A DNA stretch of 64,000 bases from Streptomyces hawaiiensis (lineage in GTDB: Bacteria; Actinomycetota; Actinomycetes; Streptomycetales; Streptomycetaceae). The notes under the pieces are model-generated. The model was not told where the DNA came from and searched no databases. It saw only the letters and a list, made by a program, of their open reading frames with translations. Position numbers and translations under genes: made by a program. The stretch lies in contig NZ_CP021978.1 of assembly GCF_004803895.1 (NCBI RefSeq), positions 5,828,001 through 5,892,000 of the forward strand. The letters run 5' to 3'. Of the stretch, positions 1 through 8,562 are shown in pieces (positions within the stretch are counted from its first letter, which is position 1; every line of letters begins with the position of its first letter).

Positions 1-308
1 AGCAGCTCGCCGGGGACGCCGGGTTCGCCGCGGAGGACTGGTCCTCTTCCGTGCGGTTGCTGTGCCGGATGTGCTCGGAGTCCCGGATGCCGTCCGACGA
101 GGGCGACGGGGAGCATCTGGATCCGCACGATCACAGTGAGCCGGGGCATCCCGGGCCGCTGGGGCATCGGACGGACGGGCAGCTGTGGGTGCCGGAGCGG
201 GAGTGCGGGTTGGCCGCGCCGGCTTCGCTGGTCCGGGGGCTTTTGGACGGGTGGGTGGCCGACAGTCCGGATTCTCGGGGTTGGCGGGATTTGGAAGAGG
301 TCTGTTAG
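1..308 (+). CDS. C-terminal end of an unidentified protein (partial)
   Basis: An open frame enters from the left edge (codons begin at base 3) and stops at 306-308, giving about 101 residues of a C-terminus. The GTG at 51 is not a convincing start because the frame is open upstream and has no ribosome site there. The visible part has a Cys pair (CRMC), a His-rich stretch (HLDPHDHSEPGHPG) and an acidic end, WRDLEEVC. I do not recognise the family. The His/Cys content could bind metal, but this is speculation. A gap of about 140 bases separates it from the deformylase gene on the same strand. Confidence 0.55.
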   Translation, partial: QLAGDAGFAAEDWSSSVRLLCRMCSESRMPSDEGDGEHLDPHDHSEPGHPGPLGHRTDGQLWVPERECGLAAPASLVRGLLDGWVADSPDSRGWRDLEEVC

Positions 309-447
309 CGCCGTTGCCGGGTGCGGCCGCGTTGTGGTTGATCGCGCAGTTCCCCGCGCCCCCAAGCAAAAGAACGGCGTACGACACCGGCGTACCCTGT
401 ATCAGCTATCTCAGCCCGGTCAGGTTCAGGAAGGCGTACGTAACGTC

Positions 448-1098
448 ATGGCTCAGCAGGACACCGATCAGCAGCACGTGGGCGTGCTCCCCGTCGATGA
501 CGAGGGGTACGTGATCGACACGGAGGACTGCGAGGAGCGCGAGGCGGCCTGGCGGGAGCGGGGGACCTCGCGGCCGATCACGGTGGTCGGGAACCCGGTG
601 CTGCACAAGGAGTGCAAGGACGTCACCGACTTCGGCGACGACTTCCAGCAGCTCGTCGCGGACATGTTCGCCAGCCAGCGCACCGCCGAGGGCGTGGGCC
701 TCGCCGCCAACCAGATCGGCGTCGACGCGAAGGTCTTCGTCTACGACTGCCCGGACGACGAGGGCGCCCGGCACACCGGCGTCGTCTGCAACCCCAAGCT
801 CGTCGAACTGCCCGCCGAGAAGCGCCGCCTGGACGACAGCAACGAGGGCTGCCTGTCGGTGCCCACCGCGTACGCGCCGCTCGCCCGGCCCGACTACGCC
901 GAGGTGACCGGGCAGGACGAGAAGGGCAACCCGATCCGGGTGCGTGGCACCGGGTACTTCGCACGGTGTTTGCAGCACGAGACGGACCACCTGTACGGCT
1001 ACCTGTACATCGACCGGCTCTCCAAGCGGGAGCGCAAGGACGCGCTGCGGCAGATGGCCGAGAACGAGCCCCGCTACCCCGTGGTGGCCAACGACTGA
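448..1098 (+). CDS. def: Peptide deformylase
   Basis: Removes the formyl group from the N-terminal methionine of new proteins in the cytoplasm, using a metal ion (usually Fe2+ or Zn2+). The 216-residue protein carries all three family motifs in order: GVGLAANQIG (motif 1), EGCLS with the metal-binding Cys (motif 2), and QHETDHL supplying the two metal His and the catalytic Glu (motif 3). An N-terminal extension of about 45 acidic residues precedes the catalytic fold, as in other actinomycete deformylases. The ATG at 448 is the first Met before this extension. A weak AGGAAGG lies about 12 bases upstream, so the start is less certain than the function. The gene is monocistronic, with a hairpin after the stop. 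Confidence 0.93.
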   Translation: MAQQDTDQQHVGVLPVDDEGYVIDTEDCEEREAAWRERGTSRPITVVGNPVLHKECKDVTDFGDDFQQLVADMFASQRTAEGVGLAANQIGVDAKVFVYDCPDDEGARHTGVVCNPKLVELPAEKRRLDDSNEGCLSVPTAYAPLARPDYAEVTGQDEKGNPIRVRGTGYFARCLQHETDHLYGYLYIDRLSKRERKDALRQMAENEPRYPVVAND

Positions 1099-1121
1099 GA
1101 CCTCAGCCTCACCAACCGCAC

Positions 1122-1156
1122 GGCGTCTGTTCGGGTTCACCACCCTGAACAGGCGC
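1122..1156 (+). terminator. Probable terminator after def
   Basis: CTGTTC (1127-1132) pairs with GAACAG (1147-1152), flanked by complementary GGCG/CGCC and with further pairing inside the loop. There is no U-run, as is usual in Streptomyces. It separates def from the terpene operon. The rest of 1157-1393 holds no gene and presumably contains the cyc1 promoter. Confidence 0.5.
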
Positions 1157-1393
1157 CGTTCCTCTGTGCCGTTCGCCTGTCCGTCGCACGTTCGATCGCT
1201 TCTGCTCTCCTGGTGATCCACCGGCAGTCACACAACGGGAGGTTCCCGGCACTGTGGGGTAGTGAATGAAGCAAATACGTTCCCAGAACGGTCAGTTGTA
1301 GTGCTGAATGGGATGAGCGGGGTATGCAACGGCGCACGCCCGGCACGAAGGGAGGGGCGCCCGCGCCAACTGGCGGCTGAGAGGGGTTAGTTC

Positions 1394-2479
1394 GTGCATG
1401 CTTTGTCACACGGCACCACATCGACACCGGCCACGATCGCAGTTCCACCGTCGCTCTCTCTCCCGGTGATCGAGGCGGCGTTTCCCCGGCGACTCCACCC
1501 GTATTGGCCCAAGTGCCAGGAGAAGACCCGGGCCTGGCTGCTCGAAAAGCGGCTCATGCCCGCGGACAAGGTGGAGGAATATGCCGACGGCCTTTGCTAC
1601 ACCGACCTCATGGCCGGGTACTACCTCGGCGCCTCCGACGAGGTCATGCAGGCGATCGCCGACTACAGCGCGTGGTTCTTCGTCTGGGACGACCGGCACG
1701 ACCGCGACATCGTGCACGGCCGTCCCGCCGCCTGGCGGCTGCTGCGGGATCGGCTGCACCGGGCCCTCGACTCCCCCGGGGAGCACCTGCACCACGGGGA
1801 CCCACTGGTCGCGGGGTTCGCGGACAGTGTGCTGAGGCTGTACGCGTTCCTGCCCCAGACGTGGAACCTCCGGTTCGCCCGGCACTTCCACGCGGTGATC
1901 GACGCGTACGACCAGGAGTTCCACAATCGCACCGAGGGAATCGTCCCGACGGTCGAGGAATACCTTCGGTTGCGCCGGCTCACCTTCGCGCACTGGATCT
2001 GGACGGACCTGCTGGAGCCGACCGCCGGCTGTGAACTCCCGGACGCCGTGCGAAAACACCCGGCATATCGGCGGGCGGCGCTGATGAGTCAGGAATTCGC
2101 CGCCTGGTACAACGATCTGTGCTCGCTTCCGAAGGAGATAGCGGGCGACGAGGTGCACAATCTCGGAATCAGTCTCATCACCCATGAGGGGCTGACCCTG
2201 GAACAGGCGGTCGCGGAAGTCAGGCACCGCGTCGAGAAATGCATCGCCGATTTCATCGACGTCGAGCGGGAGGCCTTACGGTTCGCCGACGACCTCGCCG
2301 ACGGCTCCGTGCGGGGAAAGGAACTGAGCGCCGCCGTGCGGGCCTGTCTGAGCAATATGCGGAACTGGTTCAGTTCCGTCTACTGGTTCCACCACGAGTC
2401 CGGCCGGTACATGGTCGACAGCTGGGACGACCGGTCCACGCCCCCTTACGTCAACAACGAAGCGGCAGGTGAGAAATGA
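1394..2479 (+). CDS. cyc1: Epi-isozizaene synthase (class I sesquiterpene cyclase)
   Basis: Cyclises farnesyl diphosphate to the tricyclic sesquiterpene epi-isozizaene, the first step to the antibiotic albaflavenone. The 361-residue protein aligns by eye almost residue for residue with the S. coelicolor enzyme. The Asp-rich motif sits in FFVWDDRHD, with Phe95, Phe96 and Asp99 at the same numbers as in the characterised protein. The Mg2+-binding NSE motif is NDLCSLPKE, near residue 240. The C-terminal RY dyad region is intact (SGRYMVDSWDD). The GTG start at 1394 gives MHALSHGTT, matching the known N-terminus, with GAGGGG about 7 bases upstream. Its stop overlaps the P450 start by ATGA, so the two enzymes are translationally coupled. 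The family and product are very likely; product specificity is inferred from similarity. Confidence 0.95.
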   Translation: MHALSHGTTSTPATIAVPPSLSLPVIEAAFPRRLHPYWPKCQEKTRAWLLEKRLMPADKVEEYADGLCYTDLMAGYYLGASDEVMQAIADYSAWFFVWDDRHDRDIVHGRPAAWRLLRDRLHRALDSPGEHLHHGDPLVAGFADSVLRLYAFLPQTWNLRFARHFHAVIDAYDQEFHNRTEGIVPTVEEYLRLRRLTFAHWIWTDLLEPTAGCELPDAVRKHPAYRRAALMSQEFAAWYNDLCSLPKEIAGDEVHNLGISLITHEGLTLEQAVAEVRHRVEKCIADFIDVEREALRFADDLADGSVRGKELSAAVRACLSNMRNWFSSVYWFHHESGRYMVDSWDDRSTPPYVNNEAAGEK

Positions 2480-3846
2480 CCGTCGAGTCCGTGCAGCCCG
2501 AAACCCCGCCGGCCGTGGAGCTGCGGGAGCCGCCCCGGGCGGGTGGTGGTGTCCCCGTCCTCGGGCACGGCTGGAAGCTCGCGCGCGACCCGCTGGCGTT
2601 CATGTCGCGGCTGCGCGACCACGGCGACGTCGTCCGGCTGAAGCTCGGGCCGAAGACGGTGTACGCGGTCACCACCCCTGCCCTGACCGGCGCCCTGGCG
2701 CTGAGCAACGACTTCATCATCGCCGGGCCCCTGTGGGAGTCCCTGGAGGGCCTGCTCGGCAAGGAGGGCGTGGCCACGGCGAACGGCCCACGCCACCGGC
2801 GCCAGCGGCGCACCATCCAGCCCGCCTTCCGGCTCGACGCCATCCCGGCCTACGGCCCGATCATGGAAGAGGAGGCCCACGCGCTCGCCGAGCGCTGGAA
2901 GCCCGGCGAGACGATCGACTGCACCTCCGAGTCCTTCCGGGTGGCCGTGCGCATCGCGGCCCGCTGCCTGCTGCGCGGCGACTACATGGACGAGCGGGCG
3001 GAGCGGCTGTGCGTCGCCCTCGCCACCGTCTTCCGGGGGATGTACCGGCGGATGGTGGTCCCGCTCGGACCGCTCTACAACCTGCCGCTCCCGGCCAACC
3101 GCGAATTCAACCGGGCATTGGCCGATTTGCATCTCCTCGTCGACGAGATCGTCGCCGAGCGCCGGGCATCCGGTCAAAAGCCGGACGATTTGCTGACGGC
3201 ATTGCTGGAGGCGAAGGACGAGAATGGCGACCCGATCGGGGAACAGGAGATCCACGATCAGGTCGTCGCGATCCTCACCCCCGGCAGCGAAACCATCGCC
3301 TCCACGATCATGTGGCTGTTGCATATGCTCGCGGAGCACCCCGAACACGCCGACCGGGTACGCGACGAAGTGCAGGCCGTCACCGGTGGGAGGCCGGTGG
3401 CATTCGCAGACGTCCGAGGACTCAGGCACACCAACAATGTCGTCGTCGAGTCCATGCGTTTGAGCCCGGCCGTCTGGATTCTGACGCGCCGGGCGGTGCG
3501 GGACACGGAACTCGGTGGATACCGTATTCCGTCAGGGGCGGACATCATCTACAGTCCGTACGCGATCCAGCGCGATCCGAAGTCGTACCGGCGCAACCTG
3601 GAGTTCGACCCCGACCGCTGGCTTCCGGACCGGGTCAAGGACATCCCGAAGCACGCCATGAGCCCCTTCAGCGTGGGCAACCGCAAGTGCCCGAGCGACC
3701 ACTTCTCGATGGCCCAGCTGACGCTGATCACGGCGGCGCTGGCGACCAGGTACCGCTTCGAGCAGGTGGCGGGGTCGAGGGACGACACCCGGGTGGGGAT
3801 CACGCTCCGGCCGCACGACCTGCGGGTGCGGCCGGTGGCGAGGTGA
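2476..3846 (+). CDS. cyp170A1: Cytochrome P450, albaflavenone monooxygenase (CYP170A type)
   Basis: Oxidises epi-isozizaene twice at the allylic carbon (alcohols, then ketone) to give albaflavenone. In the 456-residue protein the I-helix acid-Thr motif is PGSET (about 269-273), ExxR is ESMR (325-328) and the heme loop is FSVGNRKCPSDHF with Cys405 as axial ligand. The canonical Gly after the Cys-Pro pair is Ser here. The S. coelicolor homologue is known to moonlight as a farnesene synthase through an Asp-rich motif. The matching stretch here reads DENGD (248-252), with Glu in the second position. The ATG at 2476 overlaps the cyclase stop by four bases. Electrons must come from ferredoxin and reductase encoded elsewhere. 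Confidence 0.93.
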   Translation: MTVESVQPETPPAVELREPPRAGGGVPVLGHGWKLARDPLAFMSRLRDHGDVVRLKLGPKTVYAVTTPALTGALALSNDFIIAGPLWESLEGLLGKEGVATANGPRHRRQRRTIQPAFRLDAIPAYGPIMEEEAHALAERWKPGETIDCTSESFRVAVRIAARCLLRGDYMDERAERLCVALATVFRGMYRRMVVPLGPLYNLPLPANREFNRALADLHLLVDEIVAERRASGQKPDDLLTALLEAKDENGDPIGEQEIHDQVVAILTPGSETIASTIMWLLHMLAEHPEHADRVRDEVQAVTGGRPVAFADVRGLRHTNNVVVESMRLSPAVWILTRRAVRDTELGGYRIPSGADIIYSPYAIQRDPKSYRRNLEFDPDRWLPDRVKDIPKHAMSPFSVGNRKCPSDHFSMAQLTLITAALATRYRFEQVAGSRDDTRVGITLRPHDLRVRPVAR

Positions 3847-3858
3847 GAGCGCCTGGCC

Positions 3859-4842
3859 TCAGGCCGCCTCGGGGCCCCTGAACGTCCGCCGGTAGGCGTT
3901 CGGGGTGGTCCCCACCGCCCGGACGAAGTGGTGGCGCAGCGTTGCCGCGTTGCCGAACCCCGTTCGGCCGGCGATCGCGTCCATGGTCTCGTCCGTCGCC
4001 TCCAGCAGCCGCTGGGCCAGCAGCACGCGCTGGCGCAGGATCCAGCGGTAGGGAGTGGTCCCGGTCTCCTGCTGGAAGCGGCGGGCGAAGGTGCGCGGGG
4101 ACATGTGGGCGTGGGCGGCGAGCTGCTCGACGGTGACCTCCTCGTCGAGATGGCGCTCCATCCACGCCAGCACCTCGCCGATCGTGTCGCCCTCGGGCTG
4201 GGGGAGCGGGCGCTCGATGTACTGGGCCTGGCCGCCGTCGCGGTGCGGTGGCACCACCATCCGCCGCGCGATCTTGTTGGCGACCTCCGTGCCCTGCTCC
4301 TTGCGCACCAGGTGGAGGCAGGCGTCGATACCGGCGGCCGTGCCGGCGGAGGTGATCACCGGGTCCTCGTCGACGTAGAGCACGTCCGGCTCGACGACCA
4401 CGCGCGGGTACTGCCGGGCGAGGTCCTTCGCGTGCTTCCAGTGCGTGGCGCAGCGGCGGCCGTCCAGCAGCCCGGCCGCGGCCAGCACGAAGACGCCGGA
4501 GCAGACGCTCAGCACCCGTGCACCGCGGTCGACCGCGCTGCGCAGGGCGTCCAGCAGTTCCGGCGGGAAGTCCCGGTACGCGTAGCTGTGCCCGGCCGGC
4601 ACGGCGATCAGGTCGGCGCTCTCCAGCCGCTCCAGACCGTGCTCGGTCTGGAGCGAGAAGCCCGAGTTCATGCGCAGCACCGGGCCCTCGGCCGACGCGA
4701 CGGCGAAGTCGTAGACCGGCAGGTCTTCGTCGCTACGGTCGGTGCCGAAGACCTCGCACACGACACCCAGTTCGAAGGGGTTCACGCCGTCGAGCAGGGC
4801 GACGGCCACGTTCTGCAGCATGCCTCCAGTGTGCCTCGTCAT
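3859..4842 (-). CDS. nrdS: NrdS-type GlxA/AraC transcriptional regulator
   Basis: A 327-residue regulator with an N-terminal DJ-1/PfpI-like domain (about 8-190) and a C-terminal AraC helix-turn-helix pair (about 225-320). The first domain contains a nucleophile-elbow-like Cys in VLSVCSGVFVLAA; the DNA-binding part includes EVTVEQLAAHAHMSPRTFARR and FGNAATLRHHF. It lies downstream of nrdA-nrdB on the same strand, the arrangement called nrdABS in S. coelicolor, where nrdS is co-transcribed under B12 control. Here a small plus-strand gene sits between nrdB and nrdS. The first ATG (4842) has no ribosome site. The ATG at 4821 has GGAGG only one base upstream, so the start is uncertain and the transcript could be leaderless. 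The effector is unknown. Confidence 0.85.
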   Translation of the reverse strand: MTRHTGGMLQNVAVALLDGVNPFELGVVCEVFGTDRSDEDLPVYDFAVASAEGPVLRMNSGFSLQTEHGLERLESADLIAVPAGHSYAYRDFPPELLDALRSAVDRGARVLSVCSGVFVLAAAGLLDGRRCATHWKHAKDLARQYPRVVVEPDVLYVDEDPVITSAGTAAGIDACLHLVRKEQGTEVANKIARRMVVPPHRDGGQAQYIERPLPQPEGDTIGEVLAWMERHLDEEVTVEQLAAHAHMSPRTFARRFQQETGTTPYRWILRQRVLLAQRLLEATDETMDAIAGRTGFGNAATLRHHFVRAVGTTPNAYRRTFRGPEAA

Positions 4843-4843
4843 T

Positions 4844-4876
4844 GGCAGTAATTCGAGGGTCTACGGCAGTACTGCC
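4844..4876. promoter_or_regulatory. Candidate operator: GGCAGTA half-site plus GGCAGTACTGCC palindrome
   Basis: A perfect 12-base palindrome GGCAGTACTGCC (4865-4876) and a second copy of its half-site GGCAGTA (4844-4850) are exactly 21 bases apart, two helical turns. They fill the space between the nrdS start and the divergent small gene. Paired half-sites on one DNA face fit an AraC-type protein, so autoregulation by NrdS is a reasonable inference. No binding data are known to me. Confidence 0.5.
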
Positions 4877-4905
4877 ACTGACGGTAAGGAGTCATCCGCG
4901 CGACA

Positions 4906-5157
4906 GTGGTGTCCATGAACACGAACCAGATAGAAGCGCTGATCGGAATGACCGCCACCCTCGGGATCCTGGTCCTCCTGGTCCTCCCGTCCGTGCTCGG
5001 CCTGGTGCGCGAGAGGCGCATCGACCGGCAGATCAGGGAGGCCCAGGAGGCCCGTGCAGAGGTGCCGGCTCAGAAGTCCTCGTCGAGGTCGACGGTGCCC
5101 TCCACCGCCACCTGGTACGCCGAGGGCCGCCGCTCGAAGAAGTTGGTCAACTCCTGA
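4906..5157 (+). CDS. Small single-span membrane protein, convergent with nrdB
   Basis: An 83-residue reading frame (85 with its alternative start), divergent from nrdS and convergent with nrdB. From Met at 4915 it begins MNTNQIEALIGM, followed by a hydrophobic span (about TLGILVLLVLPSVLGLV) and then a charged, helical tail (RERRIDRQIREAQEAR). This looks like a genuine membrane-anchored small protein. The last 88 bases lie antisense over the 3' end of nrdB, and the residues encoded there look like an unselected tail. AAGGAG at 4886-4891 is 14 bases before the GTG at 4906 and 23 before the ATG, so the start is unsure. No family is recognised. Part of the evidence is simply that its base composition and hydrophobic pattern differ from a nrdB shadow, because it starts outside nrdB. 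Confidence 0.5.
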   Translation: MVSMNTNQIEALIGMTATLGILVLLVLPSVLGLVRERRIDRQIREAQEARAEVPAQKSSSRSTVPSTATWYAEGRRSKKLVNS

Positions 5158-6077
5158 ACCCCCTGGAGCTCCATGAAGGAGAAGGGGTTCTCGGAGCCGT
5201 GCACCGGAGCGAAGCCGAGGCGGGTGAGCCGCTGGTCGGCGACGCACTCCAGGTACTGCCGCATCGACTCGGTGTTCATGCCCGGGAGGCCGTCCCCGCA
5301 CAGGTCGCGCGCGAACTGCAGCTCGGCCTCGACAGCCTCCCGGAGCATGTCCGTCACCTCCTGCCGGAGCCGGTCGTCGAAGAGCTCCGGCTCCTCCTTG
5401 CGGACGGTGTCGACCACGTCGAAGGCGAAGGACATGTGCATCGTCTCGTCGCGGAACACCCAGTTGGTGCCGGTGGCCAGGCCGTGCAGCAGGCCCCGGC
5501 TGCGGAACCAGTAGACGTACGCGAATGCGCCGTAGAAGAACAGGCCCTCGATGCACGCGGCGAAGCAGATCAGGTTGAGCAGGAACCGGCGCCGGTCGGC
5601 CTGGGTCTCCAGCCGGTCGAGCTTGTCCACCGAGTCCATCCACCGGAAGCAGAACTCGGCCTTCTCGCGGATGGACGGGATGTTCTCCACGGCCGCGAAG
5701 GCGGCGTTGCGGTCCTCCGGGTCGGGCAGATACGTGTCCAGAAGCGTCAGATAGAACTGGACGTGCACGGCCTCCTCGAAGAGCTGGCGGCTCAGATACA
5801 GCCGCGCCTCGGGGGAGTTGATGTGCTTGTACAGCGTCAGCACCAGGTTGTTCGCGACGATCGAGTCGCCCGTCGCGAAGAACGCGACCAGCCGGCCGAT
5901 CAGGTGCTGCTCCGCCGGTGACAGCTTGGCTAGGTCGGTGACGTCCGAGTGGAGGTCGACCTCCTCCACGGTCCAGGTGTTCTTGATGGCGTCCCGGTAG
6001 CGCTCGTAGAAGTCCGGGTAGCGCATGGGGCGCAGAGTCAGTTCGAAGCCGGGGTCGAGAAGGTTCTGGGTGGTCAT
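5070..6077 (-). CDS. nrdB: Class Ia ribonucleotide reductase, beta (radical) subunit
   Basis: Houses the di-iron (or dimetal) tyrosyl radical centre that the alpha subunit uses to reduce ribonucleotides to deoxyribonucleotides. The 335-residue protein shows the carboxylate/His metal ligands spread over four helices: FFATGDSIVANN, RQLFEEAVHVQFY, CIEGLFFYGAFAYVYWF and RDETMHMSF. The C-terminus is acidic (VDLDEDF), typical of the tail that docks on NrdA. Its ATG at 6077 shares one base with the nrdA stop (TGATG), so it is translationally coupled to the large subunit. The longer open frame upstream runs inside nrdA and is not used. Expression follows the nrdA leader: B12 riboswitch and NrdR. Confidence 0.95.
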   Translation of the reverse strand: MTTQNLLDPGFELTLRPMRYPDFYERYRDAIKNTWTVEEVDLHSDVTDLAKLSPAEQHLIGRLVAFFATGDSIVANNLVLTLYKHINSPEARLYLSRQLFEEAVHVQFYLTLLDTYLPDPEDRNAAFAAVENIPSIREKAEFCFRWMDSVDKLDRLETQADRRRFLLNLICFAACIEGLFFYGAFAYVYWFRSRGLLHGLATGTNWVFRDETMHMSFAFDVVDTVRKEEPELFDDRLRQEVTDMLREAVEAELQFARDLCGDGLPGMNTESMRQYLECVADQRLTRLGFAPVHGSENPFSFMELQGVQELTNFFERRPSAYQVAVEGTVDLDEDF

Positions 6078-8428
6078 CACTGGCAGGCCTCGCAGGACTC
6101 GGGGTTTTCCAGGGAGCAGGCGACCGCTTCGGGATCCGGGGTGGCCTGCGCGGGGACAGCGGCCTGTGCGGCGCGGGCGATGCGGGTCGCCGGGCGCGAA
6201 CGCAGGTAGTACGTCGTCTTCAGCCCGGACTTCCAGGCGTAGGCGTACATCGAGGAGAGCTTGCCGATGGTCGGCGTCTCCAGGAAGAGGTTCAGGGACT
6301 GGGACTGGTCCAGGAACGGGGTCCTGGCCGCCGCCATGTCGATCAGGCCGCGCTGCGGGATCTCCCACGCCGTGCGGTAGAGGGCGCGGACGTCCTCGGG
6401 GATCCAGGCGAAGTCCTGCACCGAGCCGTTGGCCTCGCGCAGGGCCTCCCGGCTGCGCGCGTCCCACACGCCGAGCCGCTTCAGCTCGTCCACCAGGTAG
6501 GAGTTGACCTGGAGGAACTCGCCGGACAGCGTCTCGCGCTTGAACAGGTTGGACACCTGCGGCTCGATGCACTCGTAGACGCCCGCGATGGAGGCGATCG
6601 TCGCCGTGGGGGCGATGGCGAGGAGCAGGGAGTTGCGCAGGCCGGTCGTGGCGACGCGCTCGCGCAGGGCGGTCCAGCGCTCCGGCCAGCTCAGGCGAAC
6701 GGCCGGGAAATGATCGGGGTGCAGCATGCCCCGGGCCGTACGGGTCTTCTCCCAGGCCGGCAGCGGGCCGTTGCGCTCGGCCAGGCCGGCGGAGGCCTCG
6801 TACGCGGCGAGCATGACGCGCTCGGCGATGCGGGTGGAGAGCGCCCTGGCCTCGGGTGAGTCGAAGGGCAGGCGCAGCTTGAAGAAGACGTCCTGCAGAC
6901 CCATGACGCCGAGACCGACCGGGCGCCAGCGGGCGTTGGAGCGGCCCGCCTGCTCGGTCGGGTAGAAGTTGATGTCCACGACGCGGTCGAGGAACGTCAC
7001 GGCCGTGCGGACGGTCTCGTCCAGCCGCTCCCAGTCGATGTCACCCTGGTGCACGAACGCCCCCAGGTTGACCGACCCCAGGTTGCAGACCGCCGTCTCC
7101 CCGTCGCTGGTGACCTCCAGGATCTCCGTGCAGAGATTGGACGAGTGGACGACGTGGCCCGGCTCGGCCGTCTGGTTGGCGGTGCGGTTGGCGGCGTCCT
7201 TGAAGGTCATCCAGCCGTTGCCGGTCTGCGCGAGGGTGCGCATCATGCGGCCGTACAGCTCACGGGCGGACAGGGTCTTCCGCGCGAGGCCCTTCGCCTC
7301 GGCCGCCCGGTACGCGGCGTCGAACTCCTCGCCCCACAGGTCGACCAGCTCCGGCACGTCCGAGGGGGAGAACAGCGACCAGTGCGCGTCGGCGTTCACG
7401 CGCCGCATGAACTCGTCCGGCACCCAGTGCGCGAGGTTCAGGTTGTGCGTGCGGCGGGCGTCCTCACCGGTGTTGTCGCGCAGCTCCAGGAACTCCTCGA
7501 GGTCGGAGTGCCAGGTCTCCAGGTAGACCGCGGCCGCGCCCTTGCGGCGGCCGCCCTGGTTCACCGCGGCGACCGAGGCGTCGAGGGTCTTCAGGAACGG
7601 CACGATGCCGTTGGAGTGCCCGTTGGTGCCGCGGATCAGTGAACCGCGGGCGCGGATGCGGGAGTACGCGATCCCGATGCCGCCGGCGTGCTTCGACAGC
7701 CGGGCCACCTGGTGGTAGCGGTCGTAGATGGAGTCCAGCTCGTCCTTGGGGGAGTCGAGGAGGTAGCAGGACGACATCTGCGGGTGCCGCGTGCCCGAGT
7801 TGAAGAGGGTGGGGGAGGAGGGGAGGTAGTCGAGGCGGCTCATGAGGCCGTAGAGAGCCGCGACTTCGTCCAGCGCGCGCGTGGTGTCGTCCTCGGCGAG
7901 GCCGCTCGCCACCCGCAGCAGGAAGTGCTGGGGCGTCTCGACGACCTTGCGGGTGTGGGGGTGGCGCAGCAGGTAGCGGCTGTGCAGCGTGCGCAGGCCG
8001 AAGTAGCCGAAGCGGTCGTCGGCGCCGGTGTCGATCAGGGCGTCGAGCCGGGCCGCGTGCAGCCGGACGAACTCGGCGGTGCGGTCGGCGATGAGGCCCT
8101 CGCGGTGGCCGGCCGCGACGGACTCGGTGAAGGACGTGACACCCTGTGAGGCGGCCTCCTCGCGGATGCCGACGGTCAGCAGCCGCGCGGCCAGCCGGGA
8201 GTAGGCGGGGTCCTCGGAGATCAGACCGGCCGCGGCCTCCGTCGCCAGATCACGCAACTCCGCCTCGTCGGCTCGCGAGGACCTGCCGCGCAGGGCGGCG
8301 GCGGCGACCCGGCCGGGGTCGGCGTCGGGGAGGTCGGCGGTCAGCTCGGTCAGGGTCCGCAGCAGCGCGGTACCGGGAGCGTCGGGCTCTTCGGTGGCTG
8401 AGACCGGTTCGGCTGGCGCGATGGTCAC
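6077..8428 (-). CDS. nrdA: Class Ia ribonucleotide reductase, alpha (catalytic) subunit
   Basis: Reduces ribonucleoside diphosphates using thiyl radical chemistry. Visible family features are SSNLCTEI with the active-site Cys and Glu, GLGVMGLQD, the radical-transfer Tyr pair in TTYYLRSRP, and the C-terminal redox Cys pair CEAC one residue before the end. The N-terminal 90 residues resemble a reduced ATP-cone region. I place the start at the GTG at 8428 (VTIAPAEPV), preceded by GAGGGAGAG, giving 783 residues. The frame is open further upstream to 8521, but that stretch lies in the leader between riboswitch and gene. In S. coelicolor this enzyme is redundant with the B12-dependent class II NrdJ; adenosylcobalamin shuts it off through the riboswitch upstream. 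Confidence 0.95.
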   Translation of the reverse strand: MTIAPAEPVSATEEPDAPGTALLRTLTELTADLPDADPGRVAAAALRGRSSRADEAELRDLATEAAAGLISEDPAYSRLAARLLTVGIREEAASQGVTSFTESVAAGHREGLIADRTAEFVRLHAARLDALIDTGADDRFGYFGLRTLHSRYLLRHPHTRKVVETPQHFLLRVASGLAEDDTTRALDEVAALYGLMSRLDYLPSSPTLFNSGTRHPQMSSCYLLDSPKDELDSIYDRYHQVARLSKHAGGIGIAYSRIRARGSLIRGTNGHSNGIVPFLKTLDASVAAVNQGGRRKGAAAVYLETWHSDLEEFLELRDNTGEDARRTHNLNLAHWVPDEFMRRVNADAHWSLFSPSDVPELVDLWGEEFDAAYRAAEAKGLARKTLSARELYGRMMRTLAQTGNGWMTFKDAANRTANQTAEPGHVVHSSNLCTEILEVTSDGETAVCNLGSVNLGAFVHQGDIDWERLDETVRTAVTFLDRVVDINFYPTEQAGRSNARWRPVGLGVMGLQDVFFKLRLPFDSPEARALSTRIAERVMLAAYEASAGLAERNGPLPAWEKTRTARGMLHPDHFPAVRLSWPERWTALRERVATTGLRNSLLLAIAPTATIASIAGVYECIEPQVSNLFKRETLSGEFLQVNSYLVDELKRLGVWDARSREALREANGSVQDFAWIPEDVRALYRTAWEIPQRGLIDMAAARTPFLDQSQSLNLFLETPTIGKLSSMYAYAWKSGLKTTYYLRSRPATRIARAAQAAVPAQATPDPEAVACSLENPESCEACQ

Positions 8429-8562
8429 GTGGGGCTCTCCCTCGCTCGGCACGGGGGCCTCGTCGAGGGCAGGGGGCAGCACGCGAGCGCACGCGGCGTC
8501 GCGTCCACCGGCCCATTCCACGAGGCCCGGACGTCAGGGCACACCGGCCGGGTGGCCGGGTG

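Noticed and set aside
8429..8521. N-terminal extension of NrdA to 814 residues
   Set aside because: The extension would translate the leader just after the riboswitch; the GTG at 8428 has a proper ribosome site and matches family length.
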